Positions 49,636 through 62,668 of a DNA stretch of 64,000 bases are shown piece after piece. The notes beneath the pieces were generated by a model. The model worked only from the letters and a program-made list of their open reading frames with translations. It was not told where the DNA came from and did no database searches. Source of the DNA: Phylloscopus collybita (Eukaryota > Chordata > Aves > Passeriformes > Phylloscopidae). Position numbers and translations under genes: made by a program. Numbering within the stretch: the first letter of the stretch is position 1; each line of letters starts with the position of its first letter. The stretch spans positions 5,952,001 through 6,016,000 of the forward strand of contig JAJNNQ010000077.1 in assembly GCA_027886175.1 (NCBI GenBank). The letters are read 5' to 3'.

Positions 49636-50110
49636 AAAAATGGGGAAAGATAAAAGAAACTGCTTATACCAGGAGAGAAGTAAGAAGCAGCATTCTTTAT
49701 TCAGCCCAATGCACAAGGGGGAATAACTCCTCCCAAAGCTGTGCATGCTGAATACAGGGAAGTTCCTGCTTACAGACTGTATTTTACATTCATATTCAGT
49801 GACTGACACAAAATAAACATACATAAAATAATAATTTTCCTGAAATCATTAAAATATTTTCTTTCCCCTTCACAGATGTGTTCTTCTGTCATGGGGGTCT
49901 CTTTGGTAGGCTCTGGTAGTTGGTGATGCCAGAGTCACACCTGACTGCCTGCTGGACTGTTAAAAGTTGGCACAACTGGAGCTGGTCACTTTCAAATTGT
50001 CCTTCTTACACAATGGGCATTGTGCAGTTCCATGGGCCAGTGGGATTTGAAAAACAAGCTCTGTGTGTGTTCACCAGGTGGAGATGGTATTTCATCTGGT
50101 AACATCCCCC
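49636..50110 (-). mobile_element. Possible LTR fragment, reverse strand
   Basis: On the reverse strand a GGCTGAATAAAGAATGC polyadenylation region (about 49695-49712) is followed by TTTCCCCATTTTTGGTAGCA near the edge of the minisatellite. This order fits the R-U5 end of an LTR. Termini are not certain. Confidence 0.4.
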
Positions 50111-50722
50111 ACTTTGAGGCTTGTGAAGCTTCTCTTCTCTCCAGCCCTTCCTAAGCCACACATCAGAGTAAGCTGGAATTCGCTCCCCTCCCCATCCCAC
50201 AGCAGCCCTGCCTTTCCCTCCTCCAGCCTTGGTCTCCAGCACAGCCAGGGAGGCTCTCGGGGCTCTGCACTTTTCCTGCAGCCCCCAAGGGCAGCTGAGC
50301 TGTGCCTTTGGCACAGGCAGCCCTGCCCAGGCCAGGCCATGGGCAGCAATTCCTTGTGTGTGCCTGGCCTTGCTGTCAGCCCCGGCAGCGGCTGCGTGGC
50401 CCCTTTGTGCGGCGCTGGCCCAGCCATGGTGCCACAGGGCCTGTGCAGGCCCAGGGCAGGACAGGAGCATTGCGGGGGGAAGGGCCCCTCTGCCCTGGGG
50501 CCCACAGCAGCCTTGGGGCTCTGTGCCCCATGGCCTCCCTGCTGGGCAGCCTCTGCCAGCTCCTGCACAGCCCCTGGCACCTGTGGGCCTGCACAGACAG
50601 CCCTGCCCCGGGCTCTGCCGGGCTCTGGGCCAGCAGAGAGGCCGCGCAGGGCTGGCCATGGCCGGGAACAGGCCCTGAGCCCCGCAGGAGGATGGAGCTG
50701 GGCCACAGCCAAAGTGCCCCAC
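50111..50722. other. GC-rich gene-less stretch
   Basis: Several overlapping long frames on both strands, all Ala/Pro/Gly/Arg-rich and without a domain. No gene is called. Confidence 0.4.
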
Positions 50723-51604
50723 TGTGGGAAATGGATTGTAGAGAATTCTCAAAGCCTGACTGAAGGCTCTCATAATGGACATCTGTAGGCAAACCTTGAG
50801 ATAAGAAATGCTGACTTAGAAATGCCATGGAATAAGATGGGCATTTTTGAGAGAGTCCACAATGACTGTCTTCTTTGAATTTGTCTGACTATTCAGAATC
50901 CATCCCCAAACAACTTCAAAAACTGAGAGTTTTGGCTAATCAAATTAAAGTAGAGGATAGATCATGGTTGGATGACTTGTTTGAAGCTTTGCACCTTGGC
51001 TAGACGAGCTTTGCAAAACACGTTTATATGCATTGATTGTTATAGTGACAATGTTGGTGACAGTGCCTTGTGTACTTCATTGTGCATGGCAAACGATGAA
51101 TAGGGCCATCAAAGAAGTCTTTTCCACTCAAGAGATAGGGGGAAATGTGGAAAATGGATTTGTAGAGAATTCTCAAAGTCTGACAGAAGGCTCACATAAT
51201 GTGCATCTGTAGGCAAACCTTGAGAGAAGAAATGCTGACTTAGAAATGCCATGGAATACGACAGACATTGTTGAGAGGGAAACAGAACAAGAAACAAGTT
51301 TCAAGGGATGGCCTTGCAAATAACACGAGATACTTTGGAGAAATAGAACCATGCAAGGTATATTGTAGCAGGGCTCATGAGGGGTGATTTTAGATGATTT
51401 GCTTTAGGGCATTGTGTGGCAAAAGCTGATAGGCCAAGAAACACTTATAATGTTATTAGGAAATAGTTGGCTTCTGATTATGATGGCATGGATTGTAACA
51501 TCTGTATGGTCTCACCCTTAACACGAGACTGAAAACGGAATAAAAGTTTTTAAAACGCCTCTCAGTTGCCCCATCTCTGGGTCACAAAAGAGTATAATCT
51601 GACA
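50723..51604 (+). mobile_element. Internally deleted ERV: partial 5' LTR, env tail, polypurine tract, 3' LTR
   Basis: The first 130 bases of an LTR (TGTGGGAAATGG, 50723 to about 50853) recur at 51146 as the start of a longer LTR (TGTGGAAAATGG, to CTGACA at about 51604; AATAAA near 51540). Between them lies about 280 bp with a short env-like reading (KVEDRSWLDDLFEALHLG), then the purine run AGAGATAGGGGGAAA ending at 51145. The order env tail, polypurine tract, LTR defines the orientation. Most of the genome and 5' LTR are deleted. No target duplication is found. Confidence 0.7.
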
Positions 51605-51879
51605 AAAAACGACCAAAAATGCCCCTGCATTTTAAAAAAATATAGTATATTCTCTTTGAATCCACTGCTGACATCTGTACAATTCTCAACAGAAGAATTG
51701 AAGACTTGAAATGAAATTACTCTCAGGGACTTTTCTTGTTACAGTGCTTTGCAATGTTAATGAGCCTTTGGCACTGAATTCCTGAACTGCAGAGCTGAAG
51801 ACTGAACAAGCCTCTGGAGAGTGAAAATTCATCAGGGAACCTCCAAGTTGCTGAGGATCCATCCTCAACAGAGCAGATG
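51605..51879. repeat. Right-arm segment related to 10145-10310 and 33851-34172
   Basis: It contains GACATCTGTACAATTCTC and TGAAGACTTGAAATGAAATT, in the same orientation as the piece next to the provirus. Confidence 0.7.
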
Positions 51880-52370
51880 GAAGAGATTCCAGGGGTTTCC
51901 AGCTGCTCAAGAGCTGTGAGCTCACGTGCAGGCACAGGGGCTCCATGGTGGCATCTGAGGGGTCTCTGGGCTCCTGAAGATCTCTTTGGTCACACTCAGT
52001 CACAGGGCCTCTGTGGTGACATCCCAGGGCTCCTTAATCTTCCTAAGGGTCATGAGGTGACAGTCCCAGGGCTGCAGAGTGACAGCAGAGGTGTCTGTAC
52101 CCTGCCAAGGAGCCAATTTGTCCCAAGCAGTGGCAGGAGTCCAGTGGTGACATCCCTGTGCTCCTAAAGAACAGCGAGGTCACCGACACTCCCAGGGGCT
52201 CCATGGGGACATCCCAGGAGTGTCCAGGCTGCCAAAGAGCTGGGATGTCACAGACACTCCCAGGGGCTCCATGGGGACATCGCAGGAGTGTCCAGGCTGC
52301 CAAAGAGCTGGGATGTCACAGACACTCACAGGGGTTCCTGTCATGGGCACAGTGACAGCTTCAGGCAAAG
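51880..52370 (+). repeat. 68-bp minisatellite, right arm
   Basis: Two nearly identical 68-bp units (52199-52266 and 52267-52334), each starting CTCCATGGGGACAT, follow more diverged units from about 51940. They are the reverse complement of 33420-33850. Confidence 0.85.
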
Positions 52371-53559
52371 TTTATTCAAGAAGCTCCTGTTGGGTCACGA
52401 GGTTCACAAAAGACCCAAACCAGGACCCCCAGGCTTTCTAAACTCCTTCTGGGAGAGGATCCTGCAGTGCCTGGATCCAATCCCAGCCCCAGACTTTCTC
52501 AAGGATTTATGCCTAAAGGATTATACAGGTGGAATTGAAGCTTTGTACAACTTTGTCCCTCAACATTAAGGATGGCAAACTGGAAGTAATTATGTACGTA
52601 TAGATATAACTGATTATTATCATGATTAGACAAAAAGGTCTTAATCAGAATGATTTACTCCACAGTATAGGAGCTGTAACATCTATTTTAATGCAGTGCT
52701 CTAAGAAGCAATTTTGAAGCAATTGTATTAAAGCAAAAGCAGTTATTAACCAGAGATGGGTGTCACTCCCCCAGACCAACGACCCTGGGCAAATCTCTTG
52801 AGCTCAGCCTCAGGCAGTGACCTTGAGGGGTGTCCCCACTCTAGGGAGGAATCTCCACATCCCCCCAAGGAGGGAAATGTCAGGAGATGCTGCAGTTAAA
52901 ATTTGGGATGGGGCTGTTCTAGTCTGAAGTGCTGCCCTGTCAGTCAGATGTGCCCAGGCTGGGCCAGCTCAGCAGCTCTGCAGAAGCTCTCAGTGGTGTC
53001 ACTGGGTTGTTGCTTTCTCTGGGGATTTTAGCAGCTCTGCCACAGCTTCAGCTCCCTCTCAGCATGTGGAACTTTGGGATGGAGGAGTCAGGCTGCTTTC
53101 AGCATTCTTCACCCCCAAAGCACCATGATCCCCTCCTTCATTTCCCACTGGGGGCTTTGAAATCTGGGCCTTGTTGGAGCTGTTTGAGGCCATTGCAGGC
53201 AGAGCCTCCTGCTCCAGCAGGAACTGCCTTTCCTGTGCCAGGACCAGGGCAGATCCTGCTGCAGGAAAAGCCCCAGGCCAGCCCCAGCAGAGGGAAGGGC
53301 TCGGGCACAAGTGCAGAGTGCGGTGCTGGGAGCTGTGCCAGGGAGAGCCTGAGGCACCAAAGGCCCCTGGGCAGCAGCAGCTGCTTCCAGGCCATGGCCA
53401 GAAGCCTCCCTTGGCCACCGGGCCTGGTGGCCACCAGTGCAGAGCTGCTGGCTCAGGGCTCATTTCTGCCTGGGCTCTGCCCCAGCCCACAGAGTGTCAG
53501 CTCAGCCCTGGCTCTGGCACAGCCCCTGGGCCTGAGCCCTGCAGAGCCTCAAGGTCACC
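52371..53559. repeat. Right-arm duplicated segment, no gene
   Basis: Inverted copy of 32206-33419. A long + strand frame passes through it into the receptor relic, but only the TM7 part has a recognisable domain. Confidence 0.5.
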
Positions 53560-53700
53560 TGTGCCAGCCTGGTGCACATCCCTGGCTCTGGCACTGTCAC
53601 TTCTGTGCTGGCTGATGCCTCCAACACTGAACCCCCTCATCCACAGCCTGAGGAACCAGGAGCTGGAGGATGCCCTGAGGAATGTGACCACTCTGTGCTT
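53560..53700 (+). pseudogene. Olfactory receptor TM7 relic, right arm
   Basis: It reads LALALSLLCWLMPPTLNPLIH then SLRNQELEDALRNV, the counterpart of 32085-32205. The TM7 Tyr of NPLIY is His here. No TM1-TM6 precedes it. Confidence 0.75.
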
Positions 53701-55014
53701 TTCAGAATCAATCAGGTGCCTCTTTGTTTGTGCACAGCATTCAGAATGGAACTCATTCCAGGCCCAGACTGCTTTGTGCCATGTCTTGTTTGTTACTTGA
53801 TTTTGTATATTAAATTTATTCTTTTCTTTATTTTGGATAATATTTCCCAAAAAAGATATGCCGTGAGTCACCATATTGCTACACCATCTACCATGCCTGT
53901 GTTAAGCACAGACAGTAAGGAGCCCTGATCACTCTGCATTTCTGTCAAATAAAGTGTCCTGCTCTGCCCTGGGTGCCCAAGATGTTCCCTCAGCCCCTCT
54001 CTGTCTCTGCAGGGCCAGTGCCTGTGAGCAGAGGTACAGGGCAGAGACTCCCAGCACAGCAGCACAGCCAGGGATAATGGTCCTGGCTCTTCCCACAGCT
54101 GCTCTTCCCAGCCCTTCCCAGCCCTTCTGTGGCTGTCAGGCCGCAGGGCTGTGGCAGCTTGGTCACTGTCCTGCTGCGTGTGCGTGCTGTGAGCACAGGC
54201 AGGGCCAGGCCATGGGCACTGCTGGGACACAGCTGGGCTCCAGCACAGCAGCTCCAGCAGCAAAGGGCATCATCTCCTGAGGGCAGCCCAGGAAGGCTTT
54301 GCTCTCCCTGCACAGCTGCTCTCAGTAATGTACTCCAGGAATGCCCTGACAAAGCAAAGCCCAGTGCCCAGGGGCAGAGGGGCAGTGTGCAGGGGGGCAC
54401 CCAGCAGTGTCCTGGCACAGCCAGAGCTCCTGGCATGGACCTGAGGGAGCAGCAGAGCAGGGCCTGGGCTGTGTCTCTCTTCTGGGGACAGCCTGGGAAG
54501 GTGCCCCAGGGCAATTGTCCCACACCAGCCCCTGCAACCACCATGGCCAGCACAGGCCTCTCCCCACACCTGCAGGAGGTTGTTTGTCCCTGCATGGAGG
54601 GACACCCAGGGACCAGGCCAGCAGTGCCTGTTTGCTCTGTACTGAGGAGATTACAGCAGTGCATCCTGTGTGTGTGTGGGGAGATGAAGCAGAGTGAGCA
54701 CAAACACCATCAGCAGCACTCGGGGCTGGCACAATTCCAGAGGCACAATCAGGGCCTTGAGGCCACTTCACTCTGAGAGTGAAATCCTCTGGGAAACCAC
54801 CTGAATTCTTGACTGGGCTGTGCTTAGGGCTGCAGAGAGAAACATCCAGGGTAGGCAGGCTCCAGGGAAACTGCTCAGCACAGCCAAGGACTGCCCAGAG
54901 AGACCATTGGGGTGGGGCTGTGTGGGGAGAAATCACAGCTGCCTCCCTTCTGAACCACCCTGAGGACCTGGACAGGGCTGTGCTGTGTTCTGGGCACTGA
55001 CCTGGGACTGAGGG
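53701..55014. repeat. Right-arm segment; 53800-54480 has no left-arm counterpart
   Basis: 53800-54480 occupies the place of the left arm's purine tract and has ordinary mixed sequence. 54480-55014 is the inverted copy of 31151-31681. No gene. Confidence 0.55.
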
Positions 55015-55500
55015 ATGTGGAAAAGGCCTTTGGTGTCAGGGCTGTTGAGAAGGCTGGGCAGTGTCACTGGGAGAGCTCTCTCAAACCCCTTGGAAAGGGC
55101 AGAGCCATTCCAGAGGGTCCTGGGAACCTTGGAAAGGCAGACATGGAGCCAGTCTGCAACCAGGGCAGGGAGGGTATCTGGGAGAGTGCCAGCCTGGTCA
55201 GGCTCAGCAGGGAAGGGGATGTGGCAAATCCTCCTGCAGCCATTCCAGGCACTGGCAGGACAAGGCAGGGATTGCAGAGCCCAGGTGGGAGGGAAAAGAA
55301 GGGGATGTTGTGTGCCCAGACTTCAGCCAGGGCTGTGACATGGTCTGCTGTGGTCTCCTCAGAGCCAGAGTGGAGAGAGCTGGGCTGAAGAAATGGAACA
55401 TGGGCTGGGTGGGAATTTGGCTGAACAGTGAGAGTCAAATGTCATCCATGGTACAGAGTCCTCTTTGCAGCCACTGCCTGGTGACATCCCTCAGTGACCA
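55015..55500 (+). mobile_element. CR1 LINE reverse-transcriptase fragment, right arm
   Basis: Contains PDFSQGCDMVCCGLL and WVGIWLN in a broken frame, the counterpart of 30650-31150. Confidence 0.65.
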
Positions 55501-56609
55501 GCCCTTGACCACCACTGGGGAACATTTCTATTATCTCTACAATGGCATGGAATGCACTTTCAATTCCTTAGTGAATACTGCCAAATTGTAGGGAGTCTTT
55601 GACCAAACTCCTCCAGAAGATGGTGACTGCAAAACATAATTGGGCATCATTGTGCTCTTTTTTCCTGTGGGCAAGATGACTGAGTTGAGTTAATTTGTCT
55701 TGCCATCAGGGGGCAATCAAGCCATGAGATGAGGGAGAAAAAACTTATGCATTTTAAAAAATGCAGTTCAAAAGGGAAAACACAAACCCAACAGTAAAAA
55801 TGCAAAGCAAGACCCACCCACAGCAACACAAAAAACCCCACAAACAAACCAACAACAAGGAAACAAATGCCACAAACAGAAGAAAAGCAAATCCACGGGA
55901 AATCTCCTATCAGCCGACAATGTTTAACCACCTTGTGGCAGGACAGGATTCTTTATGTGTTGGTGATGTTTTGAAAGACAAAAAGTCTCTGAAAAGAAAT
56001 GAATCCCCTAACCCTTGCACCCCTGATTCCTGCAGTTTATTCCTGATCATGGTGTGACATGCAATGGAACATCCCTTGTGTCAGTGCAGCCCAGCTGTCC
56101 CATCCCTCTTCCCTCAAACAGCAAACAGAAGTCATTCAAAATGTAAGAAATATGTCAGCTCAGCTCTACAAAGCTGACAAAACAGAAGGTTTGCAAAACG
56201 ATAATATTGCCCATACTCAAAAGTGGAGTCGAGGAACAGCCACCTAAAAAGGACACTGGATGTTGAAGACAGACCCCAAAGAACCAGATAAGAGCTTGTG
56301 AGAAGGGGTGCAACTATATCAAGTAAATTCAAAGGAAGTGGGGATAGCTACTGAATGCATAATCAGTGTGTGTGATCAAAACTCTGTTCATTTGATGCTC
56401 AGTGCACTCAAATGGAGGAAGGCTAACCCAAGGGACCAGCATGCTATAAAAAAGAATATCTGCTCTCAAATACTCAAAAATTAGTTCAGAAGTTTCTCTC
56501 CAGTGGATTTTAGTATCAGCAGTGTCCTTGACTCCATTATGCCCCTCAGTGCCACAATGGCCCCTTGGTTCCATGAGGTTCTGCAGTATAACAATGGACC
56601 CTTGGTTCC
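55501..56609. repeat. Right-arm segment, no gene
   Basis: Inverted copy of 29391-30649. An A/C-rich part (55770-55880) gives Lys/Gln/Thr-rich frames without a domain. Confidence 0.5.
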
Positions 56610-57284
56610 ATTAGCAAGTAAATAAAACACAGACAAAGACTCTCCAACTAATTAAAGTTAGAAAGTGGTATGTTTAATTCAGTGCCAGGCAACACAGGTA
56701 GTAACCTCCCAAAAACATGTGCAAAAATCACAGAGCTCTGGCTCTCTATTTCTCTACAAAATCTTACATATTCATGTAATCATTCAAAATGCCTATACAT
56801 ACTTATTACTTAACCCTGCCTTCTCGCCTCTTCATCATAAAATGAGCTCAAAGTCCTTTTATGCTTGCACAGTCCTGCACTCAAATTGGGTCAGTGGGTT
56901 TTGAAATGGGTCAGTGGTGCCTTAGGATGAAGTCAGGAACGTCTTCCTCAAAGTAAACTTTTCACCTTGGTCTTGTTGGCAGGCTCTCTGACCCCTTGGG
57001 CATAGTTCAAGCTCTCCTGCCTGGTTCTGACTTGTTTGGGGGCCCAGATGCAGCTACAGTTTCTTTGTCTTTACAATACTCCATCCTCCCCTCAGAACTT
57101 CTACAAACACAGCAAAGTCAGGCAAATGACATATTGTCTTCTAAAAATAGCATCATCTGGCAGTGATCAACTATCCTACATTGCTTCTACTCTAAACTCT
57201 TCATTAATATCCATTGCTTCCGGCTCCTATCCCTTTAGCTAAACTCTTAAACCTTTGGAATTTTCTAAACCCTTGATTCAATGA
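56610..57284 (-). repeat. ERVL-like LTR-type segment, right arm
   Basis: Inverted copy of 28716-29390, flanked on both sides by the CCATTGT minisatellite. The reverse strand ends AGAGTCTTTGTCTGTGTTTT. Confidence 0.4.
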
Positions 57285-59160
57285 CGGTCCGTCCTGTCAA
57301 AATGGCCTCCTTGGTTCTGCACTGCCACAATGCTCTCCTTGGTTCCACAAGGCCTTGGTGTGTCACACCAGCCCCTTGGTTCCATGAACTGCCATAGGGT
57401 CACCACGGTATCATGCATCTGCAGTATCACAATGGACAATAGGTGACAAGCAGCCCCACTGTGTCACAAGGAATATTTGATTCCATGGGGCCCCACAATG
57501 TCACACTGGCCCCTTGGTTCCACCAGACCTCGCTGTATAACAATGGCCGGTCAGTTCCATGAGGTTTTGTACTGCCAGCAATGGTCTCCTTGGTTCTGTT
57601 GTGTGCAAATGGCTGCTTGGTTCAATAAAATTCCTCTGTGTTGCTGTGGTCTCCTTTATTCCATGAGGCTCTGCAGTGCCACAATGTCCCACAGTTTCCA
57701 TGAGCATCTTCCATACGATCAACAATGGCCTTTGTTCCAAGGAGGCCCCACAGTGTCACGATGGCTCCTTGGATCCATGGGGTTCTGTAGTGGCACCATG
57801 AACTCCTTGCATCTGCATTGTCACAATGGACAATTGAATCCCTGGGGCACAGTTGTGTCACAATGGACCCTTGGTTCAATTAGGTTCCATGCTATTGGCA
57901 TTGCCTACTTCGATGCACAGCATCACTATGGACCATGGATTCCATGTGGCCCTGCTGTGTCACAATGGCTTCTTGGTTCCATGAAGCCCAACTGTTTCAC
58001 AACTGACCCTTGATTCCATGAGGTTCTGTACTGTCACAATGGTCTCCTTAAATTCTGGACTGCAACAACGGACCCTTGGTTCCATGAGATTCCATGATGT
58101 CACCATGGTCTCCTTGGTTCCACAAGGCCTTGCTGTGTCACAATGGCCGCTTTGTTCCATGAGCTTCCCTAGTGTCACCATGGTCTCCTTGGATCTGCAT
58201 TGTCACAATGGAAAATTGGTTTCATGGAACCCTGCTGTATCACAGTGAAGCCTTAGTGCCATGAGGTTCTGTAGTGTGACAATGGTCTCTTTGCTTCAAC
58301 GACACTTTGGAGTGTAACAATGGCTTCTTGGTTCCCTGAGCTTCCATAGTGTCAAAAATGGTCTCCTTGTTTCTGCAGTGTCCTAATGAATCCTTGGTTC
58401 CATGAGGTCCCTAAATGTCACTGGTCTCCTTGCTTCCATGTGTCCCAGCTGTGTCACCACAGCCCCTTGGTTCCATGAGTTTCTGTACTGTCAACAGTGA
58501 TTCCTTGGTTCCAATGAGGCCTTGTTATTTCACAATGGACCCTGGGTTCCATGAAGTTCTTTGGTGTCACAATGGATCCATGGATCCTGGCCCCTTGGAT
58601 CCATGACGTTCCATAGTGTCTCCATGGTCTCCTTGGATCCGCATTGTCATCATGGAAAGTTCCTTCCATGCAGTCCCAATGGGTCAGAATGTCCCCTTAG
58701 TTCCATGAGTCTCTGCTTTGTCCCAATGGCCCCTTGGTTCCATAGGTTTTATGCTGTACCAATGGACTCCTTGGTTCTATGAGTTACCCTGCTTTTAGCA
58801 GGGGTTTCTTTGGTTCCAGCAAGGCCCAGCTGTGCCTCAATGCACCCTTGGTTTCCACGAGGCCTTGTTATGGACCCTCTATTCCATGAGGCCCTACAGA
58901 GTCACAAAGGACCCTTGGTTCCATGAGGTTCTGTGGTGTCACCATGTTCTTCCTGAATCTGCAGTGTAACAATGGACCATTGGTTCCACACTGCCTGGCT
59001 GTGTCACAAATGTCTCTTTGATTCCATGACTGCCACAACAGAGACTTGTTTCTATGAGGTTCCCTACTGTCACAAATGTCTCCTTGATTCCGTGAGCTCT
59101 GTCACAATGGACCCTTGGTTAAACAAGGCCTTGCAGTGTCTCAAGAGGCTCCTTGATTCC
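57285..59160 (-). repeat. CCATTGT-family minisatellite, right arm
   Basis: Units read CTTGGTTCCATGAGG...TGTCACAATGG, the reverse complement of 26440-28715. The ACAATGG word occurs many times. It is about 400 bp shorter than the left array. Confidence 0.9.
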
Positions 59161-60479
59161 AGGAGGAACACAAAAGCTTTGCATCAACATTGAGCAATGC
59201 TTCCTTTACACACCTGGGAACCTCTGTCTGCATTCCAAAGAAGGGTTCAAGCTGAGGATGGCACCAGCAGCTTCCATCTGCAACAGTGATCCAGGACAGG
59301 GACAGAATTCAGCTGAGAGACTCAGAGAATTCTGCTTCCAGAGCTCATTTCTGGTGACACTGTCCCTTGTGGAAAGGTGACATCATTCCAGGCAGCTTGT
59401 ACTGGGCATGTGGTTCCTAAGTGGGCTTTGTTGTATAGAATGTTTCCATTCTTTTCTCACCAAGAGGAAAACTTCTCCTGGGCCTGTGTGCAGGCAGAGG
59501 CCTGAGGAGAGCAGGTGGGACATGGTGCAATGGGCTGAGACAGCCAGCTGCAGAGCTCAGGGGAAAAGGTTCTGCTGCAGGGAACAGGGATGTCAGTCCT
59601 AGGTGGGCAGTGTCAGATGTGGTGAGCTTGGGGTGAGGAGCAGGTTGTCCAAAGAGGGTCACCCTGCAAGTGGCTCATTCTTCTCTGTGCCCAGACCTTC
59701 TAAAGAAACAATCAGCATCAAGATCACTTGGAGAATCCTTCAGTCACCCCTTCAAGGATCTGAAAATTCAAAAAATACTCATGTGTTTAAAAAACCAAAA
59801 ATCATGAGATGCACTTTGAAAACTTCGTCCCTAAGACACCACCAAACTGACTCCAAGAAATTGCAGAAGCCTTGGAGACTCAAAGAAAATTCAAGGAAGA
59901 CAAGAAGCTCCTGAGGGCTTTCTGTGTTTTGTTCAGCCCCACGCTGAATTTTGGGCTGAGTCCAGGACCCCCAGGCACTCAGAGAAGTTTGAAGAAGCTG
60001 CTGAAGGAGTCAGAAGCAAAACTCCAAGTCCTTGGAGCATCCCTGGGCCCCAGTGAGGGCAGGGAGTGCCAAAGGCTGCCCAGGCACTGGTGGGAGCAGC
60101 TCCTTGAGGCCAGGATTGCAGGGAGCCCAAGGCTGTGAGCAGGGACTGCAATGCTGAGCAAGGCCTGGGCTGGCTGGAGGGAGCAGAAAGGCCAAGGCCT
60201 GAGCCCAGGCCTGGAACAGCAGGGCCTGTCCCTCGCGGCTGGCTGGGGGCTGTTGGTGGGGCAGGGGGATGGCAGGGGCAGCAAGGACAAATGTCCTAAA
60301 GCTGCAAGGCCTGCCAGCCTGCTCAGGGAAGGGCCAGGCAGAAGCCAAGTGCAGGCTTTCCTGCAAGGAAAGTTCCTTCTGTGGGGCCTGCAGAGGCGCT
60401 GGCAGAGGCCAGGGGACAAAGGCCTGGGTGCCTGTGGCCCTGCCAGCCCTGCCCAGCCCTTGGCCATCTCTCCTGCAAC
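59161..60479. repeat. Right-arm proximal segment, no gene
   Basis: Inverted copy of 25141-26439. Homology ends at 60479, where CR1 sequence begins. No gene. Confidence 0.6.
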
Positions 60480-61084
60480 TGAGACTGTGGATCTGCTGGA
60501 GGGCAGGAGGGCTCTGCACAGGGCCCTGGACAGGCTGGATCCAGGGCCCAAATCCAACCATGTCAGGTTGAACAAGACCAAGGGCCAGGTCCTGCACTTT
60601 GGCCACGACAACCCCTGCAGTGCTACAGGCTGGGGACAGAGTGGCTGGACAGCAGCCAGGCAGAAAGGGACCTGCAGGAACTGATGGACAGAAGGCTGGA
60701 CATGAGGCAGCAGTGTGCCCAGGGAGCCAAGAAGGCCAAATTGCTCCTGGCCTGGATCAGGAATGGTGTGGCCAGCAGGAGCAGGGCAGAGATTCTTCCC
60801 CTGTGCTCAGCATTGGTTGGGCAGCACCTCGAGTGCTGTGTCCACTTCTGGGCCCCCCAACTGAGAAAGGACATGGAGGGGCTGGATTGTGTCCAGAGAA
60901 TGGCAACAAGGCTGGTGAGGGGTCTGGAACTCAAATCCTGTGAGGAGTGACTGAGGGAGCTGGGGATGTTTATCCCGGAGAAGAGGAGGCTCAGGGGAGA
61001 CAAGGAGGTGTCAGGGCACAGGTTGGACTTGATGATGTCCAAGTGTGTTCCAACATTGCTGATTCTGGGATTCTCTGAAACCAC
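60480..61084 (+). mobile_element. CR1 LINE 3' fragment downstream of OR-D
   Basis: CR1 ORF2 C-terminal sequence ([46 protein letters not shown]-type phrases in broken frames) ending in the CR1 3' tail at about 61078. It is the counterpart of 42737-43345. Confidence 0.8.
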
Positions 61085-62470
61085 CCTTGCAGCAGTTGCA
61101 GGATGAGCCCTGGGCCTCCTCTTCAGAAGGTGCAGCAGCCCAGGTGCCTCAGCTTCTCCTCACAGCCCCAAAGCCCATCCTGTCAGTCCTGCAGAGCCTC
61201 TGCAGCTCCTCCTCATTAGCCACAATAGGGAGCCCCACAGGCAGACACAGCAGCCCAGATGTGCCCCCCTGGCCTGGGGTGCCTCTGGCAAGGGAGTAGC
61301 AGGAGGCACTGCAGGAGCCTGCAGACAATTCCTGAAGCACTTGGAGGATGATCCTGCTCCCCAAGGGACGTTCCCATGGTGCCAAGTGAGGAACTGAAAT
61401 GGGGAGTGGGGCCAGAGAGGAAAGGGCAACCAGGGATGGGCTGTTTGCAGGGGAGGGAACAGGAGTGGGCAATAAGAAGAAATTTGTACCTGGGAAGAGT
61501 AAAGATAGACAAGGGGAAGCAAAGGAAATGGTCAGGGCAGTTTGGGGGTGGCTGTCAGGCAGCCCTGGCTCTGCGCAACAACGTCTGCAGTGGCACAGCA
61601 AACTCACAGCTGATGGGAACAAACTTTCTGGCTGACTTCAGAGGCCACCACAAACCTGAGGGGTTTCCCTGCTGTGGCCCAGCCCTTCCTGGCCCCAGGC
61701 CCTGCTGCCATTTGTGCTCCCTCAGCTTCATCTCCCCACACCAACCCCATGGGGGTGCTCAGGCCTGCTCTGGGCAGGGCAAACAGGGGCTCCTGAGGCA
61801 GTGCTGCCGTGGCTGTGCCTGCAAGGCTGCGGCAGCTGTGTGAGCTGGGGGAGAGGCCAGGGCTGCAGAGGGGGGATGTTGTTGGCAGGTGCATGAGGAG
61901 GCTGTGGGCCGCTGGCCTGGGGTGTCCAGCACAGTGGGGATGGATCAGGCCCTGCTCTGCTGCTCCTTGCCATGTGCTTGCCCAGGGCCCTTGCAGAGCC
62001 CCAGCCGTGCTGTTTGCCCCCAGCCTGCCCACGGCCAGCCTGGGGCTGCTGCCGGGGCTTTTCTCTGCTCAGCCTTGGCCTGGGCAATGTGTTGTGGAGA
62101 GAGCCTGGGCAAGGAGCCTGCAGCCCCCAGGCCCTGGCCTGAGGCCTCAGCACTGCTGCTGTGCCAGCAGTGCCCATGGCCTGTCCCTGCTGCAGCCCCG
62201 GCACTGCCACCCCCAGCCCTGTGCCCGGCCCCGAGAGCCCTCAGGCCCTACAGCAACAGCAGGGCCAGGAGGGCAGCGGGGCAGGGCCACGGCAGCAGCA
62301 CTGGCAGCACCAAGTGCTGCTGCTGCTGCTGGCCACAGCTGCTGTGCCAGCACTGATCTGCCCCCAGCTCTGCACACAGACATTGCTGCTGCAGCTGCAG
62401 AGAAGGGAACCAAAGGGGCATCTCTGCAGAAAACTTGGCTGGGAGATCCTTGAGTTCCTTTAAAGCCACC
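61085..62470. repeat. GC-rich block downstream of OR-D
   Basis: Near-identical inverted copy of 41360-42736. The + strand frames of 155-214 codons mirror those on the reverse strand near OR-C; they lack a domain and are not called as genes. Confidence 0.7.
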
Positions 62471-62668
62471 AAGATCACAGCGTCTCATTGAGACAGTCTG
62501 TGGACACACGAAATTTGGATAGAAAGAAAAGGAAAAATGGGACACATGACATTTCTTTGTGGACAAGTGTATAAATTAAAAACACAGGAAAAAAACCCAC
62601 TACCAAACCAGCAAGATGTATCAAAGATGACTTTTATTACGAGCCATTTGAAGATATTGTCAAGAAGT
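62471..62668. other. 3' flank of OR-D
   Basis: The short 3' flank of OR-D, with its polyadenylation signal. Related to the flanks of OR-B and OR-C. Confidence 0.5.
62633..62638 (-). promoter_or_regulatory. Polyadenylation signal of OR-D
   Basis: TTTATT on the + strand (AATAAA on the gene strand), 31 bases past the stop, as in OR-B and OR-C. Confidence 0.65.

Noticed and set aside
61809..62453. 214-codon frame conserved in inverted copy at 41360-42004
   Set aside because: Conservation follows from recent duplication; the sequence is low-complexity and the opposite strand is equally open.
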